From Polynucleobacter paneuropaeus (GTDB lineage Bacteria; Pseudomonadota; Gammaproteobacteria; Burkholderiales; Burkholderiaceae): DNA of 64,000 nucleotides. A program made the position numbers and the translations under genes. Position 1 is the first letter of the stretch. Every line of letters starts with the position of its first letter. This document shows positions 35,081 to 44,116 of this stretch, piece by piece. The notes below the pieces were generated by a model, which did not search any database, was not told where the DNA came from, and saw nothing but the letters and a program-made list of their open reading frames with translations. The stretch spans positions 248,001-312,000 of the forward strand of contig NZ_CP030085.1 in the NCBI RefSeq assembly GCF_003261235.1, given 5' to 3'.

Positions 35081-35989
35081 TTGATTAATCAATCAAGCCA
35101 ACAAGCCATCGACCAATTTTGCGATGCTTGTTGGTTAGAAGATGGCCTTTCCCAAAACAGCCTAGCGGCCTATCGACGTGACTTACTGCTCTTTGCGCAG
35201 TGGCTCTATTTGCAAAATAGCAAAATCGATTTATACGGCGTAGGTGAAAAAGAACTCACTGCCTATATTGCTTCTAAGCGCAGTGACAAGGCGACTACGG
35301 CTAATCGACGCTTAACCGTCTTTAAAAGGTTTTACCGTCATGCGCTGCGCATGAATTTAGTGAAGGCAGATCCTTGTTTGGGATTGCGTGCCGCTAAGCA
35401 AGCCTTGCGTTTTCCGAAGACACTCTCCGAGGCGCAAGTCACTGATTTACTCAATGCCCCAGATATTGATACGCCTTTGGGACTGCGGGATCGCACGATG
35501 TTAGAGCTCATGTATGCCAGTGGCCTGCGTGTTTCTGAAATCGTTTCCTTAAAAACGATTGCCATAGGCTTGAATGAAGGCGTTGTGAGGGTGGTAAACG
35601 GTAAGGGCGGTAAAGAACGTCTTGTGCCTTTTGGAGCAGAAGCAGGGCAGTGGTTGCGTCGATATTTGGCCGATGCCAGAACTTCGATTCTGGAAGGTAA
35701 AACCAGTGATGCCGTTTTTATTGGGCGTCATACGGGCGGGGCGCTGACACGCCAAGCCTTTTGGGCCTTAATTAAACGCTATGCATTACAAGCCAATATT
35801 CCTGTGGCTTTATCACCGCACACCTTAAGACACGCATTTGCAACGCATTTACTCAATCATGGTGCGGATTTGCGGGTCGTACAACTCTTATTGGGACATG
35901 CTGATATTTCGACGACCCAGATCTATACCCATGTAGCGCGTGAACGCCTGAAATCGATTCATCAGCAGCACCATCCGCGTGGTGCGTGA
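35081..35989 (+). CDS. xerD: Tyrosine recombinase XerD
   Basis: XerD acts with XerC at dif to resolve chromosome dimers. The catalytic set is visible: R in ASGLRVSE, K in GKGGKERLVP, H-x2-R in HTLRHAFATHL, H in LLGHADIS and the nucleophile Y in TQIYTH. No ATG is available. I choose the TTG at 35081, which has AAGG nine bases upstream and places IDQF at residue 10, as in E. coli XerD. TTG codons at 35051 and 35072 have poorly spaced binding sites. Confidence 0.94.
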   Translation: MINQSSQQAIDQFCDACWLEDGLSQNSLAAYRRDLLLFAQWLYLQNSKIDLYGVGEKELTAYIASKRSDKATTANRRLTVFKRFYRHALRMNLVKADPCLGLRAAKQALRFPKTLSEAQVTDLLNAPDIDTPLGLRDRTMLELMYASGLRVSEIVSLKTIAIGLNEGVVRVVNGKGGKERLVPFGAEAGQWLRRYLADARTSILEGKTSDAVFIGRHTGGALTRQAFWALIKRYALQANIPVALSPHTLRHAFATHLLNHGADLRVVQLLLGHADISTTQIYTHVARERLKSIHQQHHPRGA

Positions 35990-36012
35990 GCATAAGTGGT
36001 TAAGATAGGGCT

Positions 36013-36636
36013 ATGGATCCTTTAGTCTACTTACTCATTCCCATTGCTTATTTAATTGGTTCAATTTCTTTTGCCGTGATTGTCAGCAAAAGTATGGGAT
36101 TACCTGATCCTTATACCTATGGTTCCGGTAACCCGGGTGCCACTAATGTGCTGCGCACCGGTAATAAAAAAGCGGCTGTACTTACCCTGATTGGCGATGG
36201 TGCCAAAGGCTTTATTGCGCTAGTACTGGCTCGCTGGCTCTTGGGTGATGACACTTTGGTTGGGACCTTGAACTCTTGGGTCCTTTGCGGCGTAGTGCTG
36301 GCCGTATTTTTGGGGCACCTCTTTCCTATCTTTCATGGCTTTAAGGGTGGTAAAGGAGTTGCAACAGCCTGCGGTATTTTGTTTGGCATCAACTGGATAT
36401 TGGGCTTAGCCACATTAAGCACTTGGTTGATTGTGGCTTTTTTTACCCGATACTCATCTTTGGCGGCGATCTGCGCTGCCATCTTTGCTCCGGTGTATTG
36501 CGTCTTTTTATTTGGTGTTGAGCCGATGGGCCTGACTTTGACAGTCATGTGTGTATTGATGCTCTGGCGCCATCGCAATAACATCGTCAAATTATTGGAT
36601 GGATCCGAAACGCGGATTGGTTCAAAGAAAACCTAA
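36013..36636 (+). CDS. plsY: Glycerol-3-phosphate acyltransferase PlsY
   Basis: PlsY transfers an acyl group from acyl-phosphate to glycerol-3-phosphate, the first step of phospholipid synthesis. The 207-residue membrane protein has the family motifs GSGNPGATNVLR and GHLFPIFHGFKGGKGVAT, with about five hydrophobic segments. It lies between xerD and a MAPEG gene in the same direction. Confidence 0.95.
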   Translation: MDPLVYLLIPIAYLIGSISFAVIVSKSMGLPDPYTYGSGNPGATNVLRTGNKKAAVLTLIGDGAKGFIALVLARWLLGDDTLVGTLNSWVLCGVVLAVFLGHLFPIFHGFKGGKGVATACGILFGINWILGLATLSTWLIVAFFTRYSSLAAICAAIFAPVYCVFLFGVEPMGLTLTVMCVLMLWRHRNNIVKLLDGSETRIGSKKT

Positions 36637-36648
36637 GAAAGAAAACAC

Positions 36649-37020
36649 ATGACCATCGCCTACGCTTGCATCCTCTTCATGGGTTTGTTGCCTTATGTCG
36701 CTGCTGGAATTGCTAAAAAAGGTTTTCAGAACTACGACAATAGCCGGCCGCGTGAGTGGTTAGCAAAACAAGAAGGTTTTCGAGCAAGAGCCAATGCTGC
36801 TCAAGCCAATCTCTTTGAATCCCTGCCATTATTTTTTGCTGCGGTCATCATTGCGTCCATTGCGCATGCTCCCCAAGCCAATTTAGATCTGCTATCGATT
36901 GCTTTTGTCTCTACCCGTATCGTTTATCTGATTTGCTATGTCGGTAACTGGCCTACCGCAAGATCCATTGTGTGGACCTGCGGTATCGCCTGTATAGTCG
37001 CGATCTTTTGTCAAATTTAA
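36649..37020 (+). CDS. MAPEG-family membrane protein
   Basis: This 123-residue protein has four hydrophobic segments and the MAPEG-type motif RANAAQANLFESLPLFFA in the second one. Eukaryotic members are glutathione or eicosanoid enzymes, while the bacterial function is not known. It lies between plsY and folE in the same direction. Confidence 0.85.
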   Translation: MTIAYACILFMGLLPYVAAGIAKKGFQNYDNSRPREWLAKQEGFRARANAAQANLFESLPLFFAAVIIASIAHAPQANLDLLSIAFVSTRIVYLICYVGNWPTARSIVWTCGIACIVAIFCQI

Positions 37021-37039
37021 TTATTCATCACCTACCTTT

Positions 37040-37831
37040 ATGCCAACTAAACCCATCCCTAAAAAAACAGTAGCAAACAAGCCTGCGACCAAGCAGGCGT
37101 CTACTAAGCAAGTCGTGAGCAAGAAAACGGCTCGTGCAGTTAGTAAGAGTGATGCTGGCACTCCCTTATCGGTCATTATTCGCCGCCGTATTGTGGCGCA
37201 AAAGGCGCGCTTTCATGCCAATGACAATATTTCTGCGTTTATTAAGCCCGGTGAGTTAGAGGGCTTGGTTGATGAAGTAGCGCAAAAGATGCAAGCCGTT
37301 TTAGAAAGTTTGGTGATCGATACTGACAATGATCACAATACCAAAAAAACGAGTGAGCGCGTTGCTAAGATGTACGTGCAAGAAGTCTTTAATGGGCGCT
37401 ATGTAGAGCAACCCACCTTAACCAAGTTTCCCAATGTCAGTCACCTCAATGAGCTGATGATCATTGGTCCAATTACGGTTCGTAGCGCTTGCTCGCACCA
37501 CCTATGTCCTATCATGGGCCGCATTTGGATTGGGGTCTTGCCCAGTAAAACTTCAGCTTTGATTGGTTTATCCAAGTACTCTCGCTTAACGGAGTGGGTC
37601 ATGTGTCGCCCGCAAATTCAGGAAGAGGCTGTGGTCGAGCTAGCCGATATGCTGGAGAAAAAGATTAAGCCCATTGGCGTTGCGGTGGTGATGGAGGCCG
37701 ATCACTTTTGTATGCAATGGCGCGGTGTGAAAGATCGGGATTCCAAAATGATCAATAGCGTGATGCGCGGCTCATTTTTAAAAGATCCCAATTTGCGCCG
37801 AGAATTTCTCTCCTTAATTGATAAGCGTTAA
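37040..37831 (+). CDS. folE: GTP cyclohydrolase I
   Basis: FolE opens the folate pathway by converting GTP to dihydroneopterin triphosphate. The catalytic and zinc-binding region TVRSACSHHLCPIMG is intact, as are KYSRLTEWVMCRPQIQEE and the final cysteine in DHFCMQWRG. The protein has a Lys/Ala/Thr-rich N-terminal extension of about 45 residues not found in E. coli FolE, bringing it to 263 residues. That extension is probably disordered. Confidence 0.95.
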   Translation: MPTKPIPKKTVANKPATKQASTKQVVSKKTARAVSKSDAGTPLSVIIRRRIVAQKARFHANDNISAFIKPGELEGLVDEVAQKMQAVLESLVIDTDNDHNTKKTSERVAKMYVQEVFNGRYVEQPTLTKFPNVSHLNELMIIGPITVRSACSHHLCPIMGRIWIGVLPSKTSALIGLSKYSRLTEWVMCRPQIQEEAVVELADMLEKKIKPIGVAVVMEADHFCMQWRGVKDRDSKMINSVMRGSFLKDPNLRREFLSLIDKR

Positions 37832-37863
37832 TTGAAAAATAGTTACTGATCAATATTGAGCTG

Positions 37864-38082
37864 ATGCGCAACTTACTCTCCATCATCTGTAGCTTGCTTT
37901 TGTTTGGTCTGCTTGCGTGTTCGGGACCGCAGTTCCCCAAGACCAATAGCGATCCAGCTAAAAATAATGCCAAAACGTTCAATCAAGATTTAAATGATTG
38001 CATCGAGGTGTATCCAGATGGCTTAGCCGGTGTTCATGTAAAGCAGCGCATCTCGTGCATGAACCTCAAAGGTTGGCATTAA
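37864..38082 (+). CDS. Small putative lipoprotein
   Basis: The 72-residue protein starts with a lipoprotein signal peptide ending in LFGLLACSG, with the lipid-accepting cysteine in the lipobox LLAC. The mature part of about 53 residues has two further cysteines (NDCIEV and ISCMNL) that could form a disulfide. I do not recognise a family. It lies between folE and the HiPIP gene. Confidence 0.75.
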   Translation: MRNLLSIICSLLLFGLLACSGPQFPKTNSDPAKNNAKTFNQDLNDCIEVYPDGLAGVHVKQRISCMNLKGWH

Positions 38083-38110
38083 TAGTTAGGCTAAACCAGC
38101 CAATTTTGTT

Positions 38111-38127
38111 TTGAGAACAATTCTCAA
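38111..38127. promoter_or_regulatory. Palindrome upstream of the HiPIP gene
   Basis: TTGAGAA (38111-38117) and TTCTCAA (38121-38127) form a perfect inverted repeat with a CAA spacer, 110 bases before the HiPIP start. It could be a metal- or redox-responsive operator, though no regulator can be assigned. It lacks the T-tract of a terminator. Confidence 0.35.
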
Positions 38128-38236
38128 GTAAATAGCCAATGAAATCAGGCTCTTAAGTCGTCTGCAACGCGAGTAAATCTTCTGTTTTATGATTCCTTCA
38201 GTTTCTTGTGTTTACCCTTAACTCTCTGGAGATCGT

Positions 38237-38545
38237 ATGCAAAACAGTCGTCGCCAATTCATGATTCTTTCCGCTGCTGGTGCTGCAACTTTGGCTTTAA
38301 ATAGCAAAGTTCAAGCGCAAGCGATGGTTTCTCCTACTGATCCCCAGGCTGTTGCATTGGGTTATGTAGCTGATGCTTCTAAAGTAGACAAAGCAAAATA
38401 CCCCAAGTTTGTGGCCGGTTCCCATTGCGGTAACTGTGCGCTTTATCAAGGCGCTGCTGGTTCTGCTGCTGGCGGCTGCGCATTGTTTGCTGGTAAGCAA
38501 GTGCACAGCGCTGGCTGGTGCTCTGCATATAATAAGAAGGCGTAA
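38237..38545 (+). CDS. High-potential iron-sulfur protein (HiPIP)
   Basis: HiPIPs are periplasmic electron carriers with one [4Fe-4S] cluster. The 102-residue precursor has a twin-arginine signal peptide (SRRQFM, residues 4-9) ending near AQA. The four cluster cysteines are C64, C67, C81 and C95 in HCGNC, GGCA and GWCSA, the standard spacing. A CTGGAG ribosome binding site precedes the ATG and a strong terminator follows, so it is a single-gene transcript. Confidence 0.95.
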   Translation: MQNSRRQFMILSAAGAATLALNSKVQAQAMVSPTDPQAVALGYVADASKVDKAKYPKFVAGSHCGNCALYQGAAGSAAGGCALFAGKQVHSAGWCSAYNKKA

Positions 38546-38568
38546 TTTGGTCTTGCTTTAGCTAATGC

Positions 38569-38600
38569 AAATAAAGCCACCTTCGGGTGGCTTTATTTTT
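38569..38600 (+). terminator. Intrinsic terminator of the HiPIP gene
   Basis: A 13-bp stem (AAATAAAGCCACC with GGTGGCTTTATTT) closes a stable TTCG tetraloop and is followed by a T-run. It lies 24 bases behind the HiPIP stop. Confidence 0.93.
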
Positions 38601-38701
38601 TACTCCTTAGCCTAATCTAGCTGGTACAGTTGTCTGTGTAGTAGTTTGGACATTGATGTCTGAGCAGGTATAGAAACTTAATTTTTTTATCCACTTTTTA
38701 A

Positions 38702-39559
38702 ATGACGATTCAATTTCAAAATCAGACTCTCAATCCTCTTATCGCTAATTTAGAGATTTTTAAGGCCTATCAACAATCGCCTTATCTTTCTTTAAAGCAC
38801 TCGGCTTACTTTCAGGTGTATGAAGAGTTGCTTTCACAGTACCGCGGTAAATCCATCACCTTTGTAGAGGTCGGCGTACTGAATGGCGGTTCTTTATTTA
38901 TGTGGCGCAATTTCTTTGGCCCCCAAGCCCGAATCATCGGTATCGATTTCAACCCGCTAGCCAAACGCTGGGAGCAAGATGGCTTTGAGATTTATATCGG
39001 CAGCCAAAGTAGCTCTGATTTTTGGAAGAATTTTTTTAGCGCAGTTGGACCAGTCGATGTTTTATTGGATGATGGTGGTCATACTAATGAGCAGCAAATC
39101 GTTACTACACATGAAGCAATTCCCTTTATCAAGGATGGCGGCTTGCTACTAGTTGAAGATGTGCATACAAGCTACTTCAAGGATTTTGGTAACCCTTCAA
39201 AATATTCATTCATCAACTATGCAAAGCAATTTGTGGATGTGGTGAACTCCAGATTTCCTGGCGTTCAGCCTGCTCCTCAGGCTCGATTTAAGAAAGCGGT
39301 TTACTCGGTTCACTTTTATGACTCAATCGTAGGACTGAGCGTTGATCGGACTAAATGTTTTACCAGTAGCTGGACCTCGAATGAGGGGCAAACTTTTGAG
39401 GCTGAAGACTATCGGCATCACGATAGCGCTGCAAGGCAACTTAATCAGGCCTTAATCAAAACTTTTCACAAGGTGGGTCTGAAAGTGAGTATGGGTAAGT
39501 TTCTCAAGCTTGTAGAGGCGCCGCTGGTTAAAAATCGGTTAAAGCGGTTCTTCAAGTAA
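38702..39559 (+). CDS. Class I SAM-dependent methyltransferase-like protein
   Basis: The 285-residue protein has the SAM-binding fold. FVEVGVLNGGSLFMW is motif I, RIIGIDFNP the acidic strand, and VDVLLDDGGHT plus LLLVEDVHTSY later strands. This pattern matches the Methyltransf_24/TylF-like group, often found in glycan or natural-product clusters. Substrate is unknown. It has no evident ribosome binding site in front of the ATG and stands alone between a terminator and the HPP gene. Confidence 0.8.
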   Translation: MTIQFQNQTLNPLIANLEIFKAYQQSPYLSLKHSAYFQVYEELLSQYRGKSITFVEVGVLNGGSLFMWRNFFGPQARIIGIDFNPLAKRWEQDGFEIYIGSQSSSDFWKNFFSAVGPVDVLLDDGGHTNEQQIVTTHEAIPFIKDGGLLLVEDVHTSYFKDFGNPSKYSFINYAKQFVDVVNSRFPGVQPAPQARFKKAVYSVHFYDSIVGLSVDRTKCFTSSWTSNEGQTFEAEDYRHHDSAARQLNQALIKTFHKVGLKVSMGKFLKLVEAPLVKNRLKRFFK

Positions 39560-39626
39560 GCACTCCTTCAAAAATTGGCTTTTAATCAGTAAGCTTGAAT
39601 CAGGTAATTCAAGGGACGAGATAAAT

Positions 39627-40166
39627 ATGCGCACCATCAAAGAGAGCCTTAAGCACTGTTTGTTTTATTTGGGTGGCGACCAACCGCCGGTTAGCTGGCA
39701 GGAGAGGGCGCGCACTTTTTTAGGAGCGTTTCTTGGTCTAATGTTAGTAATCACTATCGCCAAGTACCTTGGTGAGACTGTAGGAATTGATGAATGGTTG
39801 ATGGCCTCTTTAGGAGCAAGTGCATTGTTAGTTTTTGCTCTTCCGCAAAGTCCTTTGGCTCAACCTTGGGCCGTGATTGCCGGCAATACGCTCTCAGCTT
39901 TAGTGGGCATCACCTGCGCCCACTTTACGGATTTACCCATTTCAGTGACTTTGGCGCTAGCGGCTTCTCTGTCGATTTTGGGGATGTTTATTCTGCGCTG
40001 CTTGCACCCCCCTGCAGCTGCAGTAGCCCTTATTGCAGTTCTAGGCCATGGCTTGCAATATCGCTATGCTTTTTTCCCAGTGATGGTCGATTCCATCCTC
40101 TTGGTCATAACTGGTGGCATTTATAGCAATCTGACTGGTAAGGTTTACCCAAACCAGCCAAAATAG
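39627..40166 (+). CDS. HPP-family membrane protein
   Basis: The 179-residue protein has about five hydrophobic segments and the family signature CLHPPAAAVALIAVLG, whose HPP motif names the family. SLGASALLVFALPQSPLAQPW is split across typical family features. Some members transport nitrite in plastids and cyanobacteria, while the role here is not known. It is convergent with a small gene at 40190. Confidence 0.9.
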   Translation: MRTIKESLKHCLFYLGGDQPPVSWQERARTFLGAFLGLMLVITIAKYLGETVGIDEWLMASLGASALLVFALPQSPLAQPWAVIAGNTLSALVGITCAHFTDLPISVTLALAASLSILGMFILRCLHPPAAAVALIAVLGHGLQYRYAFFPVMVDSILLVITGGIYSNLTGKVYPNQPK

Positions 40167-40189
40167 GGCTCTAGTACCCTAAAAATACG

Positions 40190-40336
40190 TTATTTGATCT
40201 TGCCGGCGGCAATCGAGGCTTTGCAGTCCTGAATGCTGTAGTTCTGAAATTTGCCAAAGTTCTCTTTACGAACCGATTGTCCGCATTCTGAGACCGAATT
40301 GCGTAAATTGATTTTAGGGATATTGCCTGTGCTCAT
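40190..40336 (-). CDS. Small conserved-looking 48-residue protein
   Basis: This short gene has an ATG at 40336 preceded at good spacing by GAGGAG, a strong ribosome binding site. It ends in TAA at 40190, convergent with the HPP gene. The product starts MSTGNIPKINLRNSV, has two cysteines (SECGQ and QDCKA), no membrane segment and a net positive charge. I do not recognise it. Codon use is ordinary for the backbone, which supports real coding. Confidence 0.6.
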   Translation of the reverse strand: MSTGNIPKINLRNSVSECGQSVRKENFGKFQNYSIQDCKASIAAGKIK

Positions 40337-40449
40337 GAAAATCTCCTCTATTTTTTGTAATGAATCATTTGCCCATTAGTTTGCACCCTAAAAGCCTATA
40401 AAATCAACCCACTAAGCGAAAACTCAACAAATCAGGATTCATTGACCTT

Positions 40450-41937
40450 ATGACTAGTGTTACCCCCGTCATCCTTTGTGGTGGTTCCGGCACGCGTCTT
40501 TGGCCTTTATCTCGCTCTGGCTTTCCTAAGCAATTTTTAGTGCTATCTGGGAGTGACTCAAAACAAAGTTTGTTTCAAGAAGCGATTGAGCGCATTAATG
40601 CAATTGGTAATCAAGACATTACTTTAGGTCCAACCTTAATTGTCACTAATGAAGAGCATCGCTTTTTAGCTTTAGATCAATTACGCGAGTTGCCCGAAAT
40701 TAAAGCGACGCTTTTACTTGAACCGATTGGTCGCAATACAGCCCCCGCACTGACCTTAGCCGCTTTTCAAGCGCGAGATGGCGGATCCAATACTGAGCTT
40801 GATCCAATTTTGGTGATTACCCCTGCGGATCAAACTGTACAAAACACGGCTGCATTTGTTAAAGCTTTGCAAGAGTGCATTGCAGTAGTTAATGCAGATC
40901 AAAGTAAAAAGACCATTGCCATTTTAGGGATCACACCCACAGCGCCTGAGACGGGCTATGGCTATATTGAGCGTATGCAAGAGCAGGGCGCTCATCATGA
41001 ATACACCGTTGCCAAGTTTGTGGAAAAGCCAGATAGCAAAACTGCGCAGAGTTATTTGGCTGATGGAAACTATCTGTGGAATAGTGGGATGTTTGTCCTG
41101 CGCGCGAGTACTTGGTTGGCAGCTTTAAAAGAATTCAGATCCGATATTTTTGGCGCGAGTGAAACCGCGTGGCAAGGCAAAAGCATGGATCAATCGGGCG
41201 AGGTCAGTTTTGTTAGGCCTGATACAGCCTTATTTACAAGTATTCCTAGCGAATCAATTGACTACGCCGTCATTGAAAAATGCCCGGGCACCAGTTTTAG
41301 TGTCAAGATGGTAGAGCTCAATGCCGGTTGGAATGACTTGGGTGCTTGGGATGCCGTTTGGCAAGTGGGTAGTCAAGATAGCAATGGCAACGTCACGAGT
41401 GGCGACACCTTACTCTCCAATACCAAGAACTCTTTAGTCCACGCCAGTACCCGTTTAGTGAGTACCGTGGGTATTGATAATTTAGTGATTATTGAAACAG
41501 CGGATGCCGTATTAGTAGCCGATAGAGCCAACAGCCAGGATGTGAAACACATCGTCTCTCAATTAGATGCGCAAAAGCGGGAAGAGAAAAATCTCCATCG
41601 TAAGGTCGCTCGGCCTTGGGGTTGGTATGACAGTGTGGACGAGGGCGAGCGCTTTAAAGTGAAACGTATTCAGGTAAAGCCGGGCGCCAGCCTGTCCTTG
41701 CAAATGCATCATCATCGCGCTGAGCATTGGATTGTGGTTAAAGGCATTGCGCAGATTACCAATGGCGATCAGGTGATCACCCTACAAGAAAATCAAAGTA
41801 CGTTTATTCCCCAGGGGCAGACCCATCGCTTGGCCAACCCTGGCAAAGAGCCTTTAGAAATTATCGAAGTGCAGTCGGGTAGTTATTTAGGCGAAGACGA
41901 CATTGTGCGTTTTGAAGATACCTACGGACGTAGTTAG
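40450..41937 (+). CDS. manC: Mannose-1-phosphate guanylyltransferase/mannose-6-phosphate isomerase
   Basis: ManC makes GDP-mannose, and the C-terminal cupin isomerises fructose-6-phosphate to mannose-6-phosphate. The N-terminal nucleotidyltransferase has GGSGTRLWPLSR and the FVEKPD motif. The cupin domain starts around RPWGWYDSVDEGERF and carries the QMHHHRAEHW metal site. The length of 495 residues is normal. It opens the polysaccharide locus and is followed by gmd and fcl. Confidence 0.96.
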   Translation: MTSVTPVILCGGSGTRLWPLSRSGFPKQFLVLSGSDSKQSLFQEAIERINAIGNQDITLGPTLIVTNEEHRFLALDQLRELPEIKATLLLEPIGRNTAPALTLAAFQARDGGSNTELDPILVITPADQTVQNTAAFVKALQECIAVVNADQSKKTIAILGITPTAPETGYGYIERMQEQGAHHEYTVAKFVEKPDSKTAQSYLADGNYLWNSGMFVLRASTWLAALKEFRSDIFGASETAWQGKSMDQSGEVSFVRPDTALFTSIPSESIDYAVIEKCPGTSFSVKMVELNAGWNDLGAWDAVWQVGSQDSNGNVTSGDTLLSNTKNSLVHASTRLVSTVGIDNLVIIETADAVLVADRANSQDVKHIVSQLDAQKREEKNLHRKVARPWGWYDSVDEGERFKVKRIQVKPGASLSLQMHHHRAEHWIVVKGIAQITNGDQVITLQENQSTFIPQGQTHRLANPGKEPLEIIEVQSGSYLGEDDIVRFEDTYGRS

Positions 41938-41969
41938 TAAATACAAGATTACAAGCAAGAGAAATTCAT

Positions 41970-43112
41970 ATGACGAACGATAAAACTGCGAAACAAAAAG
42001 TTGCCCTAATCACCGGTATTACCGGACAAGACGGATCCTATTTGGCTGAGTTCTTATTGGAAAAAGGCTACATGGTCCACGGTATTAAGCGCCGCGCCTC
42101 TTCGTTCAATACCGAGCGCGTCGATCATCTTTATCAAGACCCACATATCAATCATCGTCACTTTGTATTGCATTATGGTGATTTGACCGATTCAAGCAAT
42201 TTAACCCGCATCATTCAGCAAACTCAGCCAGATGAAATTTATAATTTGGGCGCGCAGTCTCATGTGGCCGTTTCTTTTGAATCGCCTGAGTACACTGCCG
42301 ATGTTGATGCGATGGGTCCTTTGCGAATCTTGGAGGCGATTCGAATTTTGGGTCTGGAGAAGAAAACCCGTTTTTATCAAGCCTCCACTTCGGAGCTCTA
42401 TGGCCTAGTACAAGAGATTCCCCAAAAGGAAACCACACCCTTTTATCCACGCAGCCCTTATGCAGTAGCCAAGCTATATGCGTATTGGATTACTGTGAAC
42501 TATCGTGAAGCCTATGGCATGTATGCCTGCAACGGGATTCTTTTTAATCATGAGTCTAAGCGTCGTGGCGAGACCTTTGTGACCCGCAAGATTACCCGGG
42601 GTTTATCCAATATTGCCCAAGGTCTAGAGCAATGCTTATACATGGGCAATATGGATGCGCTACGCGACTGGGGCCATGCCAAAGACTATGTGCGTATGCA
42701 ATGGTTGATGTTGCAACAAGAACAACCAGAAGATTTTGTGATTGCGACTGGAGTGCAATTTACTGTCCGTGAATTTATTGTCCGTAGCGCCAAGCAATTG
42801 GGCATCACCCTCAAGTTTGAAGGTAAGGCTGAGAAAGAAGAGGGCATTGTGGCAGCCATCGAGGGAGATAAAGCCCCCGCCCTCAAGGTGGGTGATGTCA
42901 TTGTAAAGATTGATCCACGCTACTACCGTCCTACTGAAGTCGAGACCCTTTTAGGTGATCCGGCCAAAGCCAAAGCCAAATTAGGTTGGGTTCCCGAAAT
43001 TACCATCGATCAGATGATTGTGGAGATGGTTGCCAATGATCTGGACCAAGCCAAGCAACATGCTTTGCTGAAAAAGCATGGCTTTAGTGTGGCCTTTGGT
43101 AAAGAGAATTAA
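41970..43112 (+). CDS. gmd: GDP-mannose 4,6-dehydratase
   Basis: Gmd converts GDP-mannose to GDP-4-keto-6-deoxymannose, the precursor of GDP-fucose and GDP-rhamnose. The NADP motif GITGQDGSYL is near residue 16. ASTSELYG is followed by the catalytic YAVAK. The segment FNHESKRRGETFVTRK is diagnostic for Gmd. A Glu/Lys-rich insert lies near residue 290, as in many Gmd proteins. At 380 residues it is full length. Confidence 0.96.
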   Translation: MTNDKTAKQKVALITGITGQDGSYLAEFLLEKGYMVHGIKRRASSFNTERVDHLYQDPHINHRHFVLHYGDLTDSSNLTRIIQQTQPDEIYNLGAQSHVAVSFESPEYTADVDAMGPLRILEAIRILGLEKKTRFYQASTSELYGLVQEIPQKETTPFYPRSPYAVAKLYAYWITVNYREAYGMYACNGILFNHESKRRGETFVTRKITRGLSNIAQGLEQCLYMGNMDALRDWGHAKDYVRMQWLMLQQEQPEDFVIATGVQFTVREFIVRSAKQLGITLKFEGKAEKEEGIVAAIEGDKAPALKVGDVIVKIDPRYYRPTEVETLLGDPAKAKAKLGWVPEITIDQMIVEMVANDLDQAKQHALLKKHGFSVAFGKEN

Positions 43113-43129
43113 TAAATATCAAAAACACC

Positions 43130-44116
43130 GTGCCTACTGATTTGAACCAAAAGATTTATGTGGCTGGCCATCGCGGTATGGTGGGCTCGGCAATTGTGCG
43201 TGTCCTCAAAGCCCAAGGTTGCAGCAATATCATCACGCGCACGCATGCTGAGCTCGATTTAACCAATCAAGCTGCTGTTAAGCAATTTTTTGAACAAGAA
43301 AAACCAGCTCAAGTGTATTTGGCTGCCGCTAAGGTGGGTGGTATCCATGCAAACAATACTTATCCCGCGCAGTTTATTTACGACAACTTGATGATGGAGG
43401 CCAATGTCATTCATCAAGCGTTTGAAGTAGGCGTAAAGAAACTCTTGTTCTTAGGATCGAGCTGCATTTATCCAAAATTGGCAGCGCAACCCATGGCAGA
43501 AAATGCCTTACTGACGGGTGAGCTCGAATCGACTAATGAGCCCTATGCCATTGCCAAGATTGCGGGTATTAAATTGTGCGAGAGTTATAACCGCCAATAT
43601 GGCCAATCGCATGGTGTTGACTATCGCTCAGTCATGCCCACCAATCTTTACGGCCCAGGAGATAATTACCATCCTGAAAATAGCCATGTGATTCCAGCGC
43701 TCATCAGACGCTTTCATGAGGCAACAGTGAGTAATGCACCTGAAGTGCTGATTTGGGGCACGGGTACCCCCAAGCGTGAATTTTTATATGTTGAGGATAT
43801 GGCAGAAGCTTCAGTCTTTGTCATGGATTTAGACAAGGCGATCTACGATCAACACACCAGCCCGATGCAAAGCCACATTAATGTGGGCTTTGGTGAAGAT
43901 GTGACGATTGCGCAGCTGGCACATGCGGTGGCCGCAACTACAGGTTACGCGGGCAAGATTGATTTTGATGCTAGCAAGCCCGATGGCGCTCCTCGCAAAT
44001 GTATGGACTCTTCGCGCTTAAATACCCTGGGCTGGAAAGCCAAAATTGGGCTGAATGCGGGTTTAGCCAGAGCGTATTCCGACTTTTTGCAACACACAGC
44101 TGAGAAAATCACTTGA
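43130..44116 (+). CDS. fcl: GDP-L-fucose synthase
   Basis: Fcl epimerises and reduces GDP-4-keto-6-deoxymannose to GDP-L-fucose. The NADP motif is GHRGMVGSA, GSSCIYPK follows and the catalytic Y-x3-K is in EPYAIAKIAG. The start is a GTG at 43130. The length of 328 residues is slightly above normal. The stop overlaps the next start by four bases. With manC and gmd this completes GDP-fucose synthesis from mannose-6-phosphate. Confidence 0.95.
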   Translation: MPTDLNQKIYVAGHRGMVGSAIVRVLKAQGCSNIITRTHAELDLTNQAAVKQFFEQEKPAQVYLAAAKVGGIHANNTYPAQFIYDNLMMEANVIHQAFEVGVKKLLFLGSSCIYPKLAAQPMAENALLTGELESTNEPYAIAKIAGIKLCESYNRQYGQSHGVDYRSVMPTNLYGPGDNYHPENSHVIPALIRRFHEATVSNAPEVLIWGTGTPKREFLYVEDMAEASVFVMDLDKAIYDQHTSPMQSHINVGFGEDVTIAQLAHAVAATTGYAGKIDFDASKPDGAPRKCMDSSRLNTLGWKAKIGLNAGLARAYSDFLQHTAEKIT

